Part shown: positions 1 through 12,300 of the stretch, piece by piece
Numbering within the stretch: the first letter of the stretch is position 1
Layout of the letters: the number at the start of each line of letters is the position of its first letter
Assembly: GCA_963575745.1 (NCBI GenBank)
Contig: CAUYUJ010003448.1
Coordinates: 514,512 to 578,511, forward strand
DNA from: Prorocentrum cordatum
Taxonomy: Eukaryota > Sar > Dinophyceae > Prorocentrales > Prorocentraceae
DNA length: 64,000 nt
Direction of reading: 5' to 3'
The notes under the pieces: model-generated
Told to the model about the DNA's origin: nothing
Database searches by the model: none
The model's input: only the letters and a program-made list of their open reading frames with translations
Translations under genes and position numbers: made by a program

Positions 1-230
1 AAGCTCAAGATGCCCCCATAAGGCTCCCACCAACGAAAGCCATGGGAGACCCCCAAGAAGGCCACGGGAGGCCCCCAAGAGGGCCCTAGATGGCTTCAGA
101 AGACCTCTGGAGGGCCCCAGCTCCCCAAGACGGCCCAAGCAGGATCCAGGACGGCCCAAGAGGGCCCCAGGACGCAGGACGCCCCAAAGGAGCCCCCAAA
201 ACGCCCAGACGGCATTCTCCCACGAAATAC
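1..230. repeat. Degenerate AAGA-GGCCCC minisatellite
   Basis: Short degenerate units of the type CCCAAGAnGGCCC recur about every 10-20 bases. The same motif, in either orientation, fills 14990-15340, 16290-16500, 23390-23850, 30110-30300, 31300-31540 and 58340-58500. No coding signal is visible. Confidence 0.6.
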
Positions 231-1079
231 ATCGAACTGACCCGACTATCTTGTTTCCACGCTTGAGGCTCGAGGTTTAAATTCCTCGATCGAGAGAGAT
301 AGGCAATGGATCTGGAATCGAAGTTCGACGATCGAAGATTTTCTGGATGCCTGGAGCCCTCCAGGCATTCAGGAAGCGACCAAAAAACTATGTTTTCGGA
401 GCTACTGCGACTTCTTCGGCGTGTCGTAGGAACGCTCGTTACTTCCTCAAAGGAAAGAATCAACGACCGGAAGAGGCTGAAGAGGAGGAAAGGAGGAGGA
501 AGGGATGGGCAGGGACAACCCTTGGAGGTGGCAGATGAAAAACTAGATGGAACTTTTCTCCCCATCTCCTCCCATGAGGAGCGGTGCTGAAGCAAGCGAT
601 GATTCATTGTTTTCCCGGGGAAGCGCACGGAACAAGGCGCATGGCGCGAAGCGCCAATACAGTCTGACATGTTTCAAGATGGCAGCACCTGTCCATACTG
701 TGGACATGACAACATCTTTTGGGGGAGGGGGAACTCGGGGATTGGGGAGACATCGCCTGCGACTTCCTGTTCCCAATTTCACGTTCGCCGCCTTCTGCCT
801 GTGGATCCACCGCCATTCTGCTTCCGCCAACCTTCCGCCGGCCTTCCGCCCGAAAGCGGGAGGCGCCCGAAGCGAGACCCGCTCTGGAACCCGCTGGGCA
901 AACTCTTGCGATCCCCACACTTTTGCAAGAAGGAACACGCATGCTACGCATTGATATAACAAGAGAACGCGCGGATAGCGTGCATGAAAGTTTTGGGGTG
1001 GACCAATTTCGTTGGGGGAGCTCGATCACGGGAGGCCCAGGGACCTATAAGAAGCATCGCCAGAAGGGAAAGCAGAGAT
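231..1079. other. Unassigned sequence
   Basis: No gene, RNA or clear repeat is recognised. Open frames on both strands overlap one another and show no domain or motif. A T-arm-like inverted repeat near 265-285 lacks the rest of a tRNA. Confidence 0.4.
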
Positions 1080-1490
1080 GAGAGAGGAGAGGCGAGGATG
1101 GACGACAGAGGAGGGAAGAGAAAGGATAGATGAAGGAGATGGGCGGAGAAACGACGGAAAGAAAGAAGAGCAGAGACAAGGGCGAGGATGAGCGCGAAGA
1201 TATGAGAAAGGACGAATGGAGTAACGGTGCAGGAGAGAAAAAGGAAAGGAGATATAGGGGGGGATGGGAGAACCGAGCAAAGAGGACCAGGCAAAAAAGA
1301 GACAGGAGGAGAACCGAGAAGATTGGAAAGATGATCAAAGGGGAGCGGGCACAGAGGAAAAAAGCGAAACGACGAGGGGGGGCAAGGGGAAACGAGAGGA
1401 CAGAGAGAGAAAGGGAGAGAGAAAGAGAGATAGAGACGAAATGGGGATCAGAAAGGAGGGGAGGGGAGGAAAGGGGACACAAAGGTCATC
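1080..1490. repeat. Purine-rich (GA) low-complexity tract
   Basis: The plus strand is almost entirely A and G, with GAGAGA runs near 1396-1432. The Arg/Glu/Lys-rich and Ser/Leu-rich open frames here follow from this composition. Confidence 0.75.
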
Positions 1491-2113
1491 AACGCAATCC
1501 CCGCCCAACCCCTCCTTGCCCAGCCCCTCCTTGCTCGCCCCCTTCTGTCCAATCCCCTGGCCCAGCGCGCACGACACGCTCATTCCCCGAACGATCCAAG
1601 GGTAACGCGAAAAATTCTCGCTGAGGTGGCCGCAGCCGCGGTGGCAAGTGTGACGACGGACCCGCTCTGCTTACACGCGCGCTGTCTCGCAGCGAGAAGC
1701 TGCCTTCTGACGTCTCACGGCGCCCGCCCGGGTGGGAAGAAGGGAGCGGAGGGGGGACAGAAAAACACTACGACACCATGAGATAGGAAGATGTTTTTGA
1801 AAGGGCCCAGGGACACACAACTAAATGCATACAAATCCCAGGATTCTCAATATGTTTCACATTTTCTGGGTTTTCGTCTTCTCCCCCACTTGCCATAGTT
1901 TCCCATCTTTTTTCTGGGGATCGGCGATTGATTGTGTCTGCGTGTGTTTTCTTTCCCCTCCTGGGTTTTGCTCGCCAGCCTCGCTCGACGATGGGGCCAC
2001 TCAGAGGTGTTCAGAGTACCCCTGCCGTGCACGCGCCTGGGCCTCGGGCATCGTGCTACCGCAGGGCGGGCTGGATATGGCACAGCAGGGACATTCCAGT
2101 CACGAAGCCCGCC
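1491..2113. other. Unassigned sequence
   Basis: Mixed composition with no recognisable gene, structural RNA or repeat family. Confidence 0.35.
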
Positions 2114-2234
2114 ATCGCTCGGACGCCAATCTCCCGTGCATTTTTTTCGGTTGTGTGCGCGTTATGTTTGCTCGATGGTCCAGGATCGTCCCCAATGGCT
2201 CCCGCCGAAAAAAAAATGCACACGCCCGAGCGAT
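2114..2234. mobile_element. Short inverted-repeat element, copy 1
   Basis: A 121-bp stem-loop unit starts ATCGCTCGGACG and ends CCCGAGCGAT, with complementary inner arms GTGCATTTTTTTCGG and CCGAAAAAAAAATGCAC. A second copy lies at 50712-50826 and the similarity stops at the inverted ends. This suggests a MITE-like element, but target duplications are not convincing. Confidence 0.55.
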
Positions 2235-2890
2235 GCCCAGGGAAGGCGTCCCCCGACCCTACACCCAAAGGAGCGGCCCGGGAACCGGAGCCCCTCTCCT
2301 GAGCCCGGAAGCGTTCCTTAATCTCCAGCGGCCTCGGCCGCAGAAGAGGAGGGGCCGGCAGTCGATGGGGGGGGCGGAAGAGGCGGGGGCTGGGGGAGGC
2401 GAGAGGGTGTGTCGGGGATGGACAGACCTCCCTTTAGTAAAACGTGGTTTGGTGAAAACGACCTGAGGCTCAAACCTGGCGGGCGCAAGCCTGGAAAATA
2501 ACGGCCGCGGCGCCCTCTCGAGAACCGAAAACGGACAATGCACTAATCGACGTGTCACTGTTGGGGGTTCTGTCCACCCCCGAGTGTGGGGAAGGGCCGT
2601 GGGGGATGGAGGAGGGCGGGGCCGTGCTGGACAGGGCAGCGGAGGCAGGAGGAATGGAGGGCGGGAGGTGGGAGAAAGGAGCAGGTGTGCAGCAGACGCA
2701 ATCAGCAGACACGTTCGACCAACCATCTTTCCTTAGAACGTGCAGGGCCACGTCAGCCGTCCATCTTCAACCCCACCAGGCGGACCCAGGACTCCTGTGG
2801 GTCACCGGGGGGACCTTCGGGGGGACGAGAGACGTCCGTGGGACACCTGCTGGCAGGCTGGTCTCGTGATGCGCCGACTGCTGGGCAGGG
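2235..2890. other. Unassigned sequence
   Basis: GC-rich DNA with no recognisable gene. Overlapping open frames in several frames argue against coding. Confidence 0.3.
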
Positions 2891-2893
2891 GGC

Positions 2894-2894
<1 letters not shown>

Positions 2895-2931
<37 letters not shown>

Positions 2932-2990
2932 GAAGAGAGACAGAGAGAGAGAGAGAGGAAGAGAGACAGAGAGAGAGAAAGAGTAACGGC
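2895..2990. repeat. GA microsatellite
   Basis: Interrupted (GA)n run. Confidence 0.85.
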
Positions 2991-3504
2991 GAAAGCAATG
3001 GGCCAGCACAAATGGACAGAGCGACACGCAGGGAATCGCGCAGGCCTTGACCGCAAGGCTGCAAGGAACGCCTTCCAGACCTGGAACGCAATGCGACACC
3101 AAACTGCGTCCATGCTGTCGGCCGTCACGGTGAGGTCTCCGAGACGTCTGAGGCGGCTACTGACCTCAGTGGTGCAGCCGGGGCCTGGACCAACACAAAC
3201 AATCACGAACCAATTTGGCCCACGCACACAACCACACAACGTCACGCAGACAGACTTTCCCTCGAGCGGGGCGATGGGTTGCAAACACAGGGTCAGCGTA
3301 GGTGGGACACGGTCAAGACTGATTGGCCACATTACGTGGGAACGTGCCAGATAGATAGCCCTGGTGTCAGCCAAGCAGCAAAGCAAGACCCCCAGGAGCC
3401 TGAACAGGAGCGTACAGTACAAAAAGACGCAGGAACACACAGCAATGAAACACACCATACCAAGCAAGCCAGGGAGGGAGAGGGGCGCAACCAACATGCA
3501 TGAA

Positions 3505-3565
3505 CGGCACACGCAAACACACACTCACACACAAACACAAACACGGACACGCACACACGCCTGAT
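3505..3565. repeat. CA-rich microsatellite
   Basis: Degenerate ACACAC/ACACAA run. Confidence 0.7.
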
Positions 3566-4690
3566 TAACATGTATTCAAGCATGTTTACCACAGGATGCG
3601 AACTCCCTTCGCACCCCGTGCATAACTAAAATGCAGAAGGGATGGGGTACTTGAGCATGCGTGATACCTACGTCGCACACATGCGTATCAAACACGGCTC
3701 ATGGTTTAGTCGCGTGATTGTGAGCATTGAGTTGCTCGTGGTGTGCAATGTGCTCTGAAATCGCGCATATTCTGTTTAACGTAACGATTGAGAACATGTT
3801 TCAGCCTGGGTTCGAGAACCATGGTATCTCAGTCCACGAATGCATCACACTAGGATCAAGCCAACACCGCTTCCTTCTCAGATGTGACTGGCGTGATCCT
3901 GTGGGCGGAATACCTGGCAACGTTTGTACGTATCGCAATCGCTACTGCCAAATGCATCTGCGATGCGTGAAACACTTGACACGTGCCCTCGGAATGAGCT
4001 TGCTCAATAGATAATGATGCACATCTGCCGCACATGTGCTACACTTGTCGTTCTTGAGGAGCGTATCGTTGTGTGTGTGTGTCGTGTCGTTCGGCAGTCT
4101 GTTCTTCATTTGTGAACACATCCTGTTGCTTCTAGTACGACATCACTTCGGAGTACTGCTTCGCATCTCGAACACATAGCAGCAATTGACGCTTCAAATG
4201 TGCTCGATCGTCGGTGATCATCATGCCTAAGATCCTTGCGTCACGAATACGTCGCACATGAAAGTGCAAACCGTATGCGATTCACAGCTGCAGTTCCACC
4301 ATGGGAAGCCATTTAGTTGTAGAATGCCATTGCACCCTATGAGGCGCCAGTCCGCGCTGTCCTGGCGAGCCCGCTAGGAACACTTCCGCAGAAAGTGTCT
4401 GCGGAAACTTCGCCGAATCAGAAGACACAAACTTACAGCAGATCCCTCCGTCAGAGTCAACTGTAATGAATGAGGAACTACTGCCCGCTGCGCCAAGATG
4501 AAAACCGTAAAACGAAGTCCAATTGAGAACCACACCGTCGAAGCCCAACAGCGTGACCCAGCACAGCTGAGCTGCCGACGCAATACCGATGACGCGCCTC
4601 GACGGTGGACATTCTCGAAGCCGTCTCTTTCTGGGGTGGGGCGGGGAAGGGGGGGGCAGGGAGCAGGGGGGCAGAATATCGGGCGGGTGG
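3566..4690. other. Unassigned, more AT-rich stretch
   Basis: This stretch is noticeably less GC-rich than its neighbours, especially 3566-4270. A 95-codon open frame at 3727-4014 (+) shows no recognisable motif. A short GT run lies near 4070. I see no gene I can support. Confidence 0.35.
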
Positions 4691-4699
4691 CAGTGGGGG

Positions 4700-5160
4700 C
4701 GACCTGCATGGGGAAAGAAAAAGGCCATAGAACGGCTCTTCTCTTCGCCCCCCCCCGTAACTTTGGACGCCCGAAACGGGTACGGAAAAAATGCGTACAA
4801 TGCCCGACAGCAAATGCTGTCCAAAACCATCAGCGTCCGCTGTTGGGCAGGCGGCCTCCTGTCTCAAATGGACACGGGCCGCGGCAGCGCGGACAGCGAG
4901 CCCTGTTCAGAACGAACATGATCCGCTGCTGGGCATTGTACCCGTTCTTTCCGTACCCATCCCCTTCGTGCAGAGTTACCACACGCCCGACAGGTACACA
5001 CAGAATCACCTCTGCTCCTCACAGCCTCTCCCGGGGCGCCCTACACGGGGAAGGAAGAAGGCCATAGAGAGGCCCTCCTCTTCGCCCCCCCCCCCCGACA
5101 CCACACGCCCGATGGGTGCACACAAGAATCGCCTCTGCTCCTCACAGTCTCCCGCGGGGG
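4700..5160. repeat. Locally duplicated GC-rich repeat
   Basis: The block around 4709-4760 (GGGGAAAG, AAGGCCATAGA, then CTCTTCGCCCCC) recurs with changes at 5048-5100. A shorter unit ending in CTCTGCTCCTCACAG occurs twice, near 5005-5030 and 5125-5150. Confidence 0.5.
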
Positions 5161-6375
5161 CGCGCCCTGGCCAGGTCCCAGAAAAGGATCCCGCCACCGG
5201 GAAGGCCGACCAAGGGGAGCCCCAAGCCGGGCCCGGAAACAGCGAAAGGGCGCTGGTGTGGGGCTCTGCCTCCGAGGCAGTACAGGGCAGCTTTTAATAC
5301 ATGGGATGTTAAAACACATTGGATTTAATATACATGATTAGTATATGAATAAATATATGCGTGAACTCCTCGTTGTTTTTAACACCGAATCCCTGCACTT
5401 TTAATTCATGACCCGCACGCGGAGCATGTATAAAAAAAACGGCACTGCACCATTACCAGCTACTGCCACCACCAGCCGCAGCCATCACCGCAGAGCTACA
5501 AGAGTATGCCCAAGCGATCCTCCCCACGCCAGGGGTCACGCTTGCGTCGGTGGTCGCCGCGTCACTGGCAGGCAGTGCGCGCTAGAATGCCTCTCAGCTG
5601 TCTTGTCGCGTTCTGTAGGCGACCCGCCCATCGCAGCACCCAGAGAGGGCGGGAGGAGGAGAAGCAGGGAGGTGAGGGCGGGAGGAGGAGGAGGAGAGGA
5701 GGCAGGCGGAAGGAGGAAGCAGCGACGGTGCCCCATTCAAAACGAGGACCCACCACAGGAGTGTTGGTTTAAAAACTGCGGGGCAATTGAGGAGTCGTGG
5801 GATGGGAGGATGAGCGACAAGCACTCGATCCCAAAACGAGGACCCAGAACAGGAGGATTGGAAAGAAAACAGCGTGTCCTCCATGCCGACCATGCTGCTC
5901 GCGTGGTCGAGCCTGAGGGGGCCGCCACGGACGGGAGAACACACCGAGGGGTCAAGATGCTGCACTCACATGCGAAACACGCGGAAAACTACCTGCTGGA
6001 TACACATGTGGAGGATCGCCGAGCCTGGCTTTTATGGACGGCCGAGCGCTGGGAAGACATGCGACCACATATCATTCAAGCTCTCGACAGGCCAGCCACG
6101 AAAGTGTATCCAGCTTGCTGGTGTATGTCACTGTCTGGGAAAACGATGTCCCAGGACCCCAGGAGGCGGCGGATACGGATGTCTTTGGGGCCCTGGGGTC
6201 CCCAAACCAAACAGGCCATATCCACAGCCTCCTGGGATCCTGAGACATCGGTTACCCAGGCAGCGGATCTGTGCACATTCTGGTTTCGGAGTCCACGCCC
6301 CTAAAAGAAATGGCGCACGGATACCTGCTGGAAATGTGGGTCTCCCAAATGGGTCCAGAGACTACTGGGTCGGAG
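5161..6375. other. Unassigned sequence
   Basis: It includes a GGA-rich patch at 5640-5725. The 298-codon open frame at 5408-6304 shows no domain and overlaps other long frames, so it is not called as a gene. Confidence 0.3.
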
Positions 6376-6379
6376 AATC

Positions 6380-6510
6380 GCCCCGCATCGCCGATGCATC
6401 GCCGATGCATCGGGTATGCATCTGCGCCGAATCGGCGACGTCCGGATGGAGAAAACAGGGCTCCACGTGACGCTGCATCGCGGATGCATCGGCGATGCGG
6501 CGCCATCCTC
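6380..6510. repeat. Fold-back repeat of GCATCGGCGATGC type
   Basis: Two arms rich in GCATCGCCGATGCATCG and its complement face each other across about 80 bp and could form a hairpin. Related short motifs occur at 52240-52290 and 52700-52730. Confidence 0.5.
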
Positions 6511-6559
6511 CGACCCCGTCCACTCCTGCTCCATTGAGGAGGCATGGAGGAGAAACACT

Positions 6560-6745
6560 CGGGGGCGTCCAAGAGGGGGGCGTCCAAGAGGGGGTTCGCA
6601 ATTCATGGGCCGAGGCACGCGCGAGGCCCCGCGGGGGCCGAGGGGCGTATGGAACGAGGAAAAGGGGGGGCCATACGATCTGGCAGATCTCATGGCCCCC
6701 ACAATGGTATTCACCCCGCCCTACGTCATCACCCCCCCAGTTGGC
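6560..6745. repeat. Dispersed ATCATGGCCCCC repeat, copy 1
   Basis: A G-rich leader (GGGGGGCGTCCAAGAG) is followed by CAGATCTCATGGCCCCCAC and a C-rich end with GTCATCACCCCCC. The same order recurs at 61285-61445 and partly at 34905-34985. This looks like a dispersed family of about 160 bp with ill-defined ends. Confidence 0.4.
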
Positions 6746-7552
6746 CGCCCCCGAAACACGCCAGCGCCGTGAACGTCTGCCAAATGCAGGGGACCTAAAA
6801 GATGCCGATGCCGCCACTCCCTGGGCCTCTCCAGGAGAGCATGCTGGCCAGAGCTTCGAGGCGAACCCAGCCATGGCGACGAGGGCCTCCCGGGAGGCCC
6901 AGAGATGCGACAACGATCGAAGGCCAGCGGCATCTGTATTCATCAGTTCCTCCTCCTCTGAGGCGCATTGACCCAAAGCCCCATCGATGCGCCGAGCCTG
7001 CGGACACCCACGACCGCCAGGTCGAGGCCGAGACCACGGGACACCGACTGGCGGGCCCCAGAAATCATTGCTCTGCCTCCCGCTTCCGACAAACGGCGGC
7101 GGCCTCCAGAGGCCTCTCGAGGGGCCGAACACGCCAGGGGGGCGTGAGCCACTCGCCCGAACAGGGCGGCTGAGCGACCCCAATTCCTGACGTCGTGGGG
7201 TCTTCGATTGGACAAACAATACTTGGGGCGCCCAACTTGGGGATAGACGATAGGGGGTGTCCATCCTGGATAGGGGGGTGCGTCCGAGTAACCCCCTCTG
7301 GGGGTGCATCCCCGAGTTCTCCTCTTTTCTGAGCGTCCTGATCTTTGTTTTGAGGGAACTGGGGGATTGGGGGCGAGAAATCGCCTGCCCTGACACCCGA
7401 CGATGCGATCTTTCAACCCACGGCCCCAAGCGGTCCCGACCCCTTCCCTGGGGGTGGTGCTTCGCCCAAGATGGCAGGCCCCTGGGACTTGAAGCGAGGA
7501 GAAGGCCGAGGACTGACCAGATCGCGTCGCCGGAGACCCGGGTGCCACTCTC

Positions 7553-7760
7553 TGGTGGGCTTGTTTTCCCCCACCACCACCATAAGTTGGAGGGCGAGGG
7601 GGTCCTCCTCCTCCTCCTCCTCCTCCGCCTCCTCCTCCTCCTCCTCCTCCTCCTCCTCCTCCTCCTCTTCGTCCTCCTCCTCCTCCTCCTCCTCCTCGTC
7701 CTCCACCTCCTTCCCCCCCACAACTTATGGTGGTGGTGGTGGTGGAAAACAGGCCCATCA
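7553..7760. mobile_element. Trinucleotide-core MITE, copy 1
   Basis: The terminal inverted repeats are TGGTGGGCTTGTTTTCCC at the left and GGAAAACAGGCCCATCA at the right, with CCACCACC arms inside. They enclose a (CTC)n core at about 7605-7700. The element is flanked by a perfect 5-bp direct repeat, CTCTC, at 7548-7552 and 7761-7765. Other copies are at 18230, 37409, 49061 and 55801. There is no coding capacity, so any transposition would be in trans. Confidence 0.8.
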
Positions 7761-7939
7761 CTCTCGGCCCCCGAACTTCGACGCTCGACTCGCCCACGAG
7801 AGCCCTGGGCCAAGCCGAGCAGATGGCGGTCGGCGCGGGCCGCCCACCGCCCGCGCGCCCGGCCCAGGCGCTCCACGGCCCGGCCGAGCCGCCCGATGGT
7901 GACCGCCGCCTTCCATGCCTGGGGTGAGCAAAAGCTGCA

Positions 7940-8075
7940 CAAACTGGGAGGGGCTCGATGCCCTTCAGATCCTGGCGTTGCGGCGCTCTCGCACCGGACT
8001 TCTTCACCCTGTTCCGGGCCTCGGGACCCTCACGAATCGATCCGGCTCGAAAGATGACGCAGGAAGCCATGGTCC
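7940..8075 (-). repeat. Dispersed GGATCGAT repeat, reverse copy
   Basis: It contains CAGATCCTGGCGTTGC, GGGACCCTCACGAATCGATC and CGGCTCGAAAGATG. The same blocks, forward or reversed, occur at 29385-29590, 48360-48545, 51395-51480 and 51725-51835. Family of roughly 130-190 bp, boundaries approximate. Confidence 0.55.
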
Positions 8076-8424
8076 GTCGCTGTGGTCGCGACATTTTGCG
8101 ACGTTGCATTTTTTGCAGCGTCGAATCACAAAGTACACACCGCGTCGTTTGGTTGGCCAAGGTGCTCGGTGTGTAGACGCCCCAGCTGCCCACCCTGTGA
8201 AACGCTGGGGCGTCTTTGCACAGAAACACACTCAGGGGCGCGCAAGCATGAATTACACTCGACCAGGATAGAAAGGATGCGCGGTAAGGATGCAAGGGCC
8301 TTGGAACGCCATGTTGACGTTTTCCGTGCGGAGCGCAGCAGAATGCCTAAGGATGCCGAATACCGATTGGGCGAGGATGCAAGGGTAGCCTTGGAAAGTT
8401 GCCCCATCCTTACTATCATGGTTG

Positions 8425-8530
8425 ACTGTAGCGATCCATGAATTTGGCGCGCGGTCGCCAAATCCATGGATCGGGGGAGGTGCACCCATCGCTAATCCAC
8501 GCACCCTTGATCCATGTTTGCGATCGCCCG
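8425..8530. repeat. Palindromic ATTTGGCG repeat, copy 1
   Basis: The core is a hairpin: GATCCATGAATTTGGCG faces CGCCAAATCCATGGATC. It is followed by GGGGGAGGTGC and a tail with GATCCATGTTTGCG. A second copy with a longer middle is at 42240-42425. Confidence 0.6.
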
Positions 8531-8597
8531 ACACACCGCTCCCTGGACGATCAAATGAGCTGGCGTGTACATCGTCCCTCTCTGATCAGTTCAACAC

Positions 8598-8705
8598 AAG
8601 CTTCCGGACCTCCGAGCGGACTTCTTGGATCGGCCCGGGGCCCCCCTCCCTGGCCGGAGGCGCCGCCAAGAGGGCCCGCCGCCGACCCAAGACGAGCCCT
8701 TTTTA
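8598..8705. mobile_element. GC-rich fold-back element, degenerate copy
   Basis: It carries GGACCTCCGAGCGGACTTCT, TGGATCGG and a GGCGCC-rich middle, recognisable as a decayed member of the family best preserved at 51880-52042. Confidence 0.5.
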
Positions 8706-8732
8706 TAACAAGCCCGCGGCCGGCCCGGCGTC

Positions 8733-9297
8733 CCCCTCCTCCTCCTCCTCCTCCTCAACCTCCTCCTCCTCCTCCTCCTCCTCCTCCTCCTCCTCCTCCT
8801 CCTCCTCCTCCCTCCTCCCTCCTCCCTCCTCCCTCCTCCCTCCTCCCTCCTCCTCCCTCCTCCTCTCCTCCCCTCCTCCTCCCTCCCCTCCTCCCTCCTC
8901 CCTCCTCCCTCCATCCCTCCTCCCCTCCCTCCCTCCTCCCTCCTCCCTCCTCCCTCCTCCTCCTCCTCATCCTCCTCCCTCCTCCCTCCTCCCTCTCCCT
9001 CCTCCCTCCTCCCTCCCTCATCCCTCCTCCTCCTCCCCCTCCTCCCTCCTCCCTCCTCCCTCCTCCCTCTCCCTCCTCCCTCCTCCCTCCTCCCTCCTCC
9101 CTCCTCCTCCCTCCTCCTCCTCCCCCTCCTCCCTCCTCCCTCCCTCCCTCCCTCCTCCTCCCTCCTCCCTCCTCCCCTCCTCCTCCCTCCTCCTCCCTCC
9201 CTCCTCCCTCCCTCCTCCCTCCCTCCCTCCCTCCCTCCCTCCTCTCCCTCCCTCCTCCTCCTCCCTCCTCCTCCCTCCTCCCTCCTCCCTCCTCCCT
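8733..9297. repeat. CCT/CCCTCC pyrimidine tract
   Basis: About 565 bp of (CCT)n passing into interspersed TCCTCCC and CCCTCC units, pyrimidine-pure on the plus strand. The Pro/Ser/Leu and Arg/Glu/Gly open frames here are artefacts. It ends about 12 bp before the first retrotransposon coding sequence. Confidence 0.9.
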
Positions 9298-9308
9298 GTT
9301 CTCGGAAG

Positions 9309-12300
9309 TTGGCTCTTGGCACGGCCAGGCGCACAGGGGAGTCGGCCGGGCCCCTCTCAGCTGGAGTGGGCCTCTCCGCAGCGCTTGGTATTGGAGTGGC
9401 CAAGTTACATATACCTGAGAAGTGGCAGCATCGTGTGGTGATGAGGCCCATGACCCTGGGGGCCCACTCGTGGATCATCATCGGATCGGTCTACGGTGTC
9501 GACTCGATTGGACCCAAGGGCGAGAACCTCGAGCTGCTGGAGTTCCTCAGTGCTTTTTTCTGGGGGCGCAGCGCTTCCCCTTTCTCTTGGGAGGAGACTG
9601 GAAACTAGAGCCAGAGGAAATCATGGAGTTGGGCTGGCTAGATTTGGCAACGGCCACCATCTTCGCACCTGGGCTTCCAACGTGCAATGGGAAGGAGTAC
9701 GACTACTTCATCGAGTCCCAGGCCCTGGACGTTTTCCCGATGTCGGTGGAAGCGGGAGTCGACGCGCGCCCATCTCGCCTCACTGCTATGTGGAGATCAA
9801 GCTTGACGGCCTGAGAGACGAGCCCTTCGTCTGGGTGGAGGCGCCGCCGAGGGCCTTCCCATTGGTGGTGCAAGAGGAGAAGCGGACAGCCTGGGTGAAG
9901 AACACTGGCGCCAAAGCGGTCGACCTCACCCAAGTGGGCGCGCCTCCCTCGGTGAAGGTGCTGGAAGAGTGGCAGCTGGATGCCCCCTTCGACTCAGTGG
10001 AGGACGCCGCAGCGTTGCGGTTCAAGGCCGCCGAGCAAAACCTGGTACAGTTGCTCGAGATACCGCTCTCGGATAGAAGAATGTACATCGGCAGGGAGAA
10101 GGGGGCGGTGCTGGAGCAGAAGCGCCTGGTGGACTGTGCCAAATCCATCCTCGAGCGCCACGACGAGTCGGACACCAGGTCGTGGCTGAGCGCGCTCAGG
10201 CTCTGGGATGCCCTCTGCGTGGCGTCATCAGCTCCTTCGGGGTCAAAAGCATGGCGACCCGAGCACTCCGAGAGGTGCGAGAGGCAGCTGCTAGCCCTGG
10301 AGCTCCCTGAGGCCATCTCGGACTCACCCTCCCTGAAGGCGAAGGATGTCCAGCAGTGGGTTGCTCTGGCAAAGCGAGAAGGCCAGCTGTCAGCCTGGTT
10401 TCGAACTGTCCTCGCGGACGAGGTTGAAGAACGCAAGAGCCAGGATTCCCAGGCCAGGAGCAAAGCTTGGCGTGAGTTTGGCGGGTTTGCAGCAGAAGGT
10501 TCTGGAAAGCTGGCGCATGCGATTGCTCGGCCAGGCGTCTAGAAGGAAGCGCCCACCTTGTCCAAGGGTCAGCCTCATGGGTTGGTGGGAGCTGCGGCGA
10601 TCACTGCGGTACTTGAGGAATGGGAAGGGCTGTGGATCTCGGATGACAGGGTCCAGGAGGCGGCGCCACCGGACTGGAATTATCCCTGGAAGCTCGACCC
10701 CACTGCGGAGGACCAGATCGTGCAAGTGCGCCGCTCCTTCGGACCCTCCGCGGGACTTGGCCGGGACAATTTCCACATGAGGCTCGTGCGGTTCCTGGAT
10801 GGTGCATTTGTGAGGAGGCTGCAGGATGTTCTCACGTGTTGGGAGCGCGAACCACAATGTGAACGTATGTGGGTTACGATCAATGTTTTCCTTCCAAAGC
10901 CAGATGGGGGGACCAGGCCCATAGGTTGACTCAGTTTCTGGGCACGGACTTGGAGCCGATGCAGAAGGCAGTATGTCAAGAGGTGGGAAGAGTCTGTTGA
11001 TGCCCAGCTTTTCTGGGGAAAGAATGCGGCCACCAGTTGTGACAAGGCGGCATACCTACATAACATGTTGGCGTGCCGCGCCAGACGGAAAGGATTGTCG
11101 GCCATCACTGTGTATTATGGCACCCGCAGGTTCTACGAGAACGTTAGCCATCAGCAACTGCGAGAAGCAACAGGGCACTACAGCTTCGACAGAGCCTTGC
11201 CCAAGGCGCTGTGCTGCTTGTACCGCGCGCCGAAAAGAGCCAGGTGGACGGGGGGAACCGGCAGAGCCAGCCATCCACATGGCACGATCGTTGCAGGCTG
11301 TAGCGCAGCAACTGGAGTGTCGAAGCTGATGACGCTGTGCCTTCTCAAGAGATGGGCAGAAGAGGCCCCACCGTGCCGAGCGCTGAACGTGGTGGATGAT
11401 TTGGCGACGCACACCATCGGTGGCCCCAAGACAGTTATTGCGAATGCTACTGCCAGCTTCGAGATTGTCACATCCGGGTTGGAGTCGAGGAAGCTGCCCA
11501 GTAATTGGGAGAAGACCAAGTTTACGATGTGTAACCGCAGCCAGCTGCCTGAGTTGGCACGGGATCCAAGGTGGAAACTCGCAGACGACAAGCTGGCCAC
11601 CTCCCACCGCGACCTCGGCGGCCACTCGCTGGGCGGCAGAGCTCGGGGAGTCGGCGCGCAGGCGTCGAGGCTTGCGGCCGCCCGCAACACCGGGGCAGCC
11701 CTGCGCCAGCTTGGGCAGAGTGAGAAACAGAGTCGTGTCTATCGAGTTGGACCGCTGGCTAAAGCAACGTGGGGATCCCAGAGTTTGGGGATCCCGCCGA
11801 CCACCCTCCACAAGCTTCGGGTCCAAGCCGCGAGATCCTGGGGACCTCTCCTTCCTGGGACCTCCCTGGGGTTCAGGTTCCTCTCCTCCTCCCGACTCTG
11901 GCTCAGGGACCCGCTTCTGGTCACGGTGGTGTCGGCTGTAAAGGAATTCGTTGGAGTTTGGTGGGCCAAGTCCATCTCGAAAGCTGCTTTAGAGTCTTGT
12001 GTCCAGGACGCTCTTGCTGTTCAGAAGGGCCAGGCCCCATGGAACCAGGTTCGTCAGCCTGTTGCTGCGCTTTTCCTGCAGCCTTCTCTGGCCCGATGGT
12101 CTTTCGAGTTTTCGATAATGGCCCTTGTTGATGACCTCCAGAGAGAGTGGTCTATAGATCGCTTCTCGCACAAGTTCTTCTCACACCTCTTGCGTGGCTC
12201 GGTCGTTAGGGCCATCGAGAGAGAAGAACAGCTAAAGCAGTTTGATGTTGGTCTGTGGAGTGGGCCCGTTTTTTGGAAGCCCATTCACCAGCTTCTGGGG

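Noticed and set aside
245-300. Possible tRNA from a T-arm-like GAGGTTTAAATTCCTC
   Set aside because: No matching acceptor stem, D-arm or anticodon arm at the right spacing.
6362-8295. 526- and 450-codon minus-strand open frames
   Set aside because: They run through the CTC core of a MITE and several other repeats, and overlap each other in different frames with no domain.
8422-9481. Pro/Ser/Leu-rich (+) and Arg/Glu/Gly-rich (-) open frames of about 300 codons
   Set aside because: Direct translation of the CCT tract, with the non-repeat edges unrelated to any domain.
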